64,000 nt of DNA. Origin: Amoebidium appalachense. Lineage: Eukaryota > Ichthyosporea. This document shows positions 59,819 through 64,000 of this stretch, one piece after another. The number at the start of each line of letters is the position of its first letter. Within the stretch, counting starts at the first letter, position 1. The DNA is taken from assembly GCA_963693365.1 (NCBI GenBank), contig CAVNZM010000014.1:5890001-5954000 (forward strand). The letters run 5' to 3'. A model generated the notes under the pieces. That model was not told the origin of the DNA. It was given only the letters and a program-made list of their open reading frames with translations, and made no database searches. Position numbers and translations under genes: made by a program.

Positions 59819-59936
59819 CTTATATACCGATTGGGAAAATCGCCCATCATGCTGATTGGTCAAGCATCAGATCGCTACACCAATAGGAATGAGCTTTGTA
59901 ATCTAGCCAATAGGAGAAATCTATAGATCTGCCAAT
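59819..59936 (-). promoter_or_regulatory. Permease promoter: TATA box and five CCAAT-type motifs
   Basis: Minus-strand GGTATATAAGG at 59819-59828, about 250 bp before the ATG. CCAAT on the minus strand lies at 59830-59834 and 59855-59859, and on the plus strand at 59880-59884, 59907-59911 and 59932-59936, nearly evenly spaced by about 25 bp. Confidence 0.6.
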
Positions 59937-59939
59937 TAG

Positions 59940-60770
59940 ATGGCGCTACGCATTCCGAATCCTCGGCGCAAAAGTTCAAAGTGCACCAGGCAGGAAGAGG
60001 TGATTTTGTGTGGCTTTGTTTATCTACGAAATAATGTTTATTATCATAGCCTGGTGATTGAATGCAAAAATAAAGAATATAATGGAGCACGCAGTATTTA
60101 TCACAGCAAAGATCATACACCAGTAGCAGCACCTTGGCATGGTTGTGTACAGATAGGAAGATACATGGATCACGTACCGACTTGTTTTTTTGACGCACGG
60201 TACACTGCATGCAGCATGACATGTCCTGTTCCGATTCTCATACCCTGCAAAGTGGGCACAGACGTCACAGCCCCTGCCCGACATCCACGTCACACACACA
60301 ACTTTCACCATAATCCCGGGTGTCACGAAGCTCTAAACCATAATAAATGCTAACGTCACCCGCTTAACCTAGCTATCATCAGCCTAGCTAGGGCGCAATT
60401 GCAAGCAAGAAACGGAGCTCTGGATCCAGAAGAATTGACGGAAATTTTAAATGGAGGAGGCGCCAGTGCAAGTGTACTGTAACAGTTTGCGATGATGGCC
60501 CGAGGGCCCTGGCCATAATATAATGTGCATTCGGCTGCAGATTTTGCTTCTAATTGAAAGCTACGTGATACCAGAGTTCATCTAAAACAAAAACCACGTC
60601 GTTGTCTATCGCTAATATTAGGACTTCTTGCCACACATCTGCACATTTGCGTTGACATGGAAACCGACTGGTACGATGATAAAAAGCTCGAGCCAAAAGC
60701 CAGCTGCACTGGGTGGGGTTGTGGCTTACACCTGTGCCCTACACCCGGGGCAACCCCATGCCACAACCAG
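59940..60770. other. Intergenic unique sequence
   Basis: About 830 bp of unique sequence with no recognised gene. Short open frames (for example 59940-60353) lack coding features I can support. Confidence 0.5.
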
Positions 60771-60787
60771 AACATGCACTGGCTCAA

Positions 60788-60960
60788 CCCCCCCCCCCCC
60801 CCCCTCCCCCCCTCCCGCCCCCCCTCCCCCCCCCCCCCCCCCGCGGATAATAATCCCCCCCCCCCCCCCCCCCTCCCCCCGCCCCCGCCCCCGCCCCCCT
60901 CCCCCCGGCTCCCGGGGCCGTTCCACCGCCCAAGGGTCTTTTCCTCCCTCTTCCCCCCGC
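60788..60960. repeat. C-run blocks
   Basis: Poly-C and C-rich sequence (60788-60842, 60856-60905). Confidence 0.95.
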
Positions 60961-60980
60961 GCTCCCTCCATTCCCCTTTT

Positions 60981-61030
60981 GGCAGAATAACTCTGCTTTT
61001 GGTAAAATATATTCGTGCTGGAAGTAAGTT
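60981..61030. mobile_element. Fragment of the inverted-repeat element at 24069-24390
   Basis: GGCAGAATAACTCTGCTTTT, then about 20 bp of diverged sequence, then GTAAGTTGACTTGAGATC resembles the right end of that element. Some flanking bases (CCGAT, GTTGC) are shared too, so the element may be longer than its inverted repeats suggest, or share a target. Confidence 0.4.
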
Positions 61031-61039
61031 GACTTGAGA

Positions 61040-61662
61040 TCTGCCGATATGGTTGCTGACAGTTGCGCCCTCATAAACGAAACTCGTGTGAGCAAGTCAC
61101 TGAGTTGTAAACTAGCATACAACATACACTGTCAGGCATTATATCTAGAAATAAAATTTACAAATGCAAGGGCTTCATATTAATAATATACTATGGCATG
61201 GTAAACATGTTAGCAGCACGCCATTTTTGAAGGCTATATCCCAACATTGCCAAGCGAACAACTAAATTATACATATAATTAGCAGGCTTTTTTAATGAAT
61301 TGGGTGCCTCTGCACAGAACTGAGATGTGAAAATTTTGCTACTATTACATAAGTGTGTCTGTTAAAGTTTTTTCTGCGTGCACGTGTGCGCTGTGCGTGT
61401 GTGTGTGTATGTGTGTGGGTGTGGGTGGGTGTGGGTGTGGGCGTGTGTGTGTGTGTGTGCTTCCTTCTACTTTCACGCACATGTGCATGTGTGTGCGCGT
61501 GCTTACGTTCGTGTGTGCATTCATCATCGCATCCGGGCATGCACTTGTGCGTGACTCAGTGTATCGGGGGGGAGGGGTGGTTACGGTACGAGTTTGTGTG
61601 TATGTGTGTGGCTGGGTGGGTGTGTGTGGCTCAGTGGAGATGGAATTGCTTGTGTGTGCAGG

Positions 61663-61714
<52 letters not shown>

Positions 61715-61729
61715 TGTGCATGCGTATGC

Positions 61730-61798
<69 letters not shown>

Positions 61799-62181
61799 TG
61801 TGTGTGTGTGTGCGTGCATGTGTGTGTGTGTGTGTGTTTGTGTTTGCGTGTATGTGTGTGTGTGTGTGTGTGTATGATTGTGTGTGTGTGTGTGGGTCCG
61901 TGTGTGTTTCTGTGTATGACTGTGCGTGCAGCACTTGCAAAAGGCAGTATCCATTGTTTAGTTATAATTAGGCATCACACAGGTTAGTACATACATCGTA
62001 CCACAAATGGCGGTGTGCTTGTGTATCACAGTGGGCTTGTGCATAGCACGAAACCCTACTGGGGTGCTTAAAAGATGCTGTTACAGTAGAAATTGTCCCT
62101 CTGTCAAATTGGGGTTCAGTGCCTTGCCGCAGGTGTCTCGTCATGCCAACATATTCCCCTTCCCCTCTCCCCCTCCCCCCC

Positions 62182-62212
<31 letters not shown>

Positions 62213-62405
62213 GAAAAAAAAGAACAAAAAAAAAATAGAAAATAAGGAAAAGGACAACCACTCTTAGCACCTCCGAAACTTTGCTTGGGCATTTTTGTTA
62301 ATGTCATACTCAGCACCACTGCGTTTTGGTGGGGCCTAAATTCAATACACCTACTTTCTAAACCATCACCACAACCGTTTAGTTTACTAAAAACTGCCGG
62401 TCCAG

Positions 62406-62445
<40 letters not shown>

Positions 62446-62465
62446 AGCCTGGCCTGTTTTGATAT
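61040..62465. repeat. Intergenic: TG arrays, C-run into A-run
   Basis: TG-rich sequence (61395-61460, 61666-61710, 61734-61794, 61855-61872), C-run into A-rich (62166-62237) and poly-C (62407-62445). No gene recognised in the unique parts. Confidence 0.85.
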
Positions 62466-62599
62466 TAATTACTTTCCGGATTTTTTTTTCTTTCTTTCTT
62501 TTTTTTTGGTTTGGGGAGAGGGGGAGAGGGGGGGTACCAAGATGCCTTTCCTGAGGACACAGGAGACTCTGTATGCTGTCTGTGTGTGTGGACGCATGT

Positions 62600-63130
<531 letters not shown>

Positions 63131-63764
63131 GCACGGGCCGCAAAGTTGTTGTGGGAAACCGGAATACAAAGCCGTGCTGTCCGGCAATATGAGATGCGAC
63201 AATGAGGAGCACTGCGACCCGTGTCTGAGGCTTATAGTAGTAAGCATGTACGAGTCTAACTAAGGCATCTTCTGTTCATATTCCCTTGCAGTTCAGAATC
63301 ATCATTTGTAGATTGATCCAAAAACTAAAAAAAAATGAATTCCAATTCCCCGAATAGCCAAGACAATATTGAAGTTGAGAAAGCTAGCAGAATGCGTGGT
63401 TCAACATACTTTGCTCATTGACAATTGTGATCAATTATAAGACAAGTGGGAAGTTGGAGGGTGGGGACTTGCATCATGAAAAGTATCTTCATAGGGTTTG
63501 AATCATTATTATTGCTTGCCCCCCACCCCCCTCCTCCCCCCTCCCCTCCTCCACTGTCCCATTCTCCCCCTCAACCCCCCCCCCCCCTCCCCCCGATGAA
63601 TAATATGTATCTGTATATGTATCCTACTACCTCATGCATGTCACGGTAGGGGCAGTTGGCACGTCTTGCACGGTGGGTGCTAGAGTGACCGTGCCGCGCG
63701 GCCGGGCTGCGTGACACGCTGGGTGGATCATCGTGGTTTAGGGGAGGTGTGAAGGGGAGGGGAA

Positions 63765-63815
<51 letters not shown>

Positions 63816-63909
63816 TGGCGGGGCGTGTGTGACGCACGATGCGCGTGTGCAGGCCTGGTGGGGAGGGGGGGGGGGGGGGGGGAGAGAGGCCTTGGGGGGA
63901 GGCCCCGGG

Positions 63910-63945
<36 letters not shown>

Positions 63946-64000
63946 GGAGGAGGGAGGGGGGAGGGGGCTGAGGTTCCGATACTGTAGTCGCTGCTCTGAA
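63131..64000. other. Window end: unique sequence and G/C runs
   Basis: Unique sequence (63131-63520) without a recognised gene, C-rich (63521-63595), then poly-G (63768-63814, 63867-63882, 63914-63944). Confidence 0.7.

Overview
This window is nuclear DNA of a microbial eukaryote. The sequence shows GT-AG introns, genes on both strands, TATA and CCAAT-type promoters, and LTR retrotransposons. I cannot name the lineage: the proteins (a class I transaldolase, a GH114 enzyme, an amino-acid permease, a globin, a chitin-binding-like surface protein) are compatible with several protist or fungus-like groups. Gene density is low. More than half of the window is simple sequence: CA/TG and CT/GA dinucleotide arrays, GTGC tetranucleotide arrays, and dozens of G or C homopolymers of 15-45 bases, which also fill the introns.

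Layout. 1-2586: simple repeats plus a possible terminal exon. 2587-6696 (minus): a six-exon transaldolase reconstructed exon by exon; every junction keeps the frame and the active-site residues fall at the canonical positions. 7000-9900: promoter, microsatellites and an orphan exon candidate. 10005-13061: a tandem array of miniature LTR elements (five LTRs, short internal segments) flanked by one 5-bp target duplication. 13067-16697: microsatellites. 16698-17480 (minus): secreted GH114. 21758-22282 (minus): a membrane-anchored protein with a reduced chitin-binding domain. 22923-24390: two inverted-repeat, MITE-like elements. 28723-34610 (plus): a three-exon globin with a long low-complexity C-terminal extension. 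38567-39837 (minus): a secreted protein ending in a QxW beta-trefoil-like region, with a frame break near the N-terminus. 41040-42508 (plus): a tentative two-exon gene. 45128-45697: probable remnant of a non-LTR retrotransposon. 49239-55117 (minus): an intact Ty1/copia element with apparently identical LTRs and a perfect 5-bp target duplication. 55560-57260: an inverted repeat around microsatellites and a complex GTGCAC-rich repeat. 58143-59570 (minus): an amino-acid permease. The remainder is microsatellites.

Most notable. The miniature elements and the intact copia element share LTR ends, a primer-binding site matching the anticodon arm of initiator tRNA-Met (the copia half-tRNA mechanism) and a near-identical polypurine region, so the copia element is a plausible helper. 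In both, an open frame starts inside the LTR and reads through the primer-binding site in the same frame. The miniature LTRs carry a 13-bp minisatellite just downstream of the TATA box; its copy number differs between LTRs and it encodes a 13-residue repeat. Also of interest are a roughly 178-bp repeat with C/D-snoRNA-like boxes lying in the same transcriptional sense within introns of two unrelated genes, and a consistent polarity of composite homopolymers.
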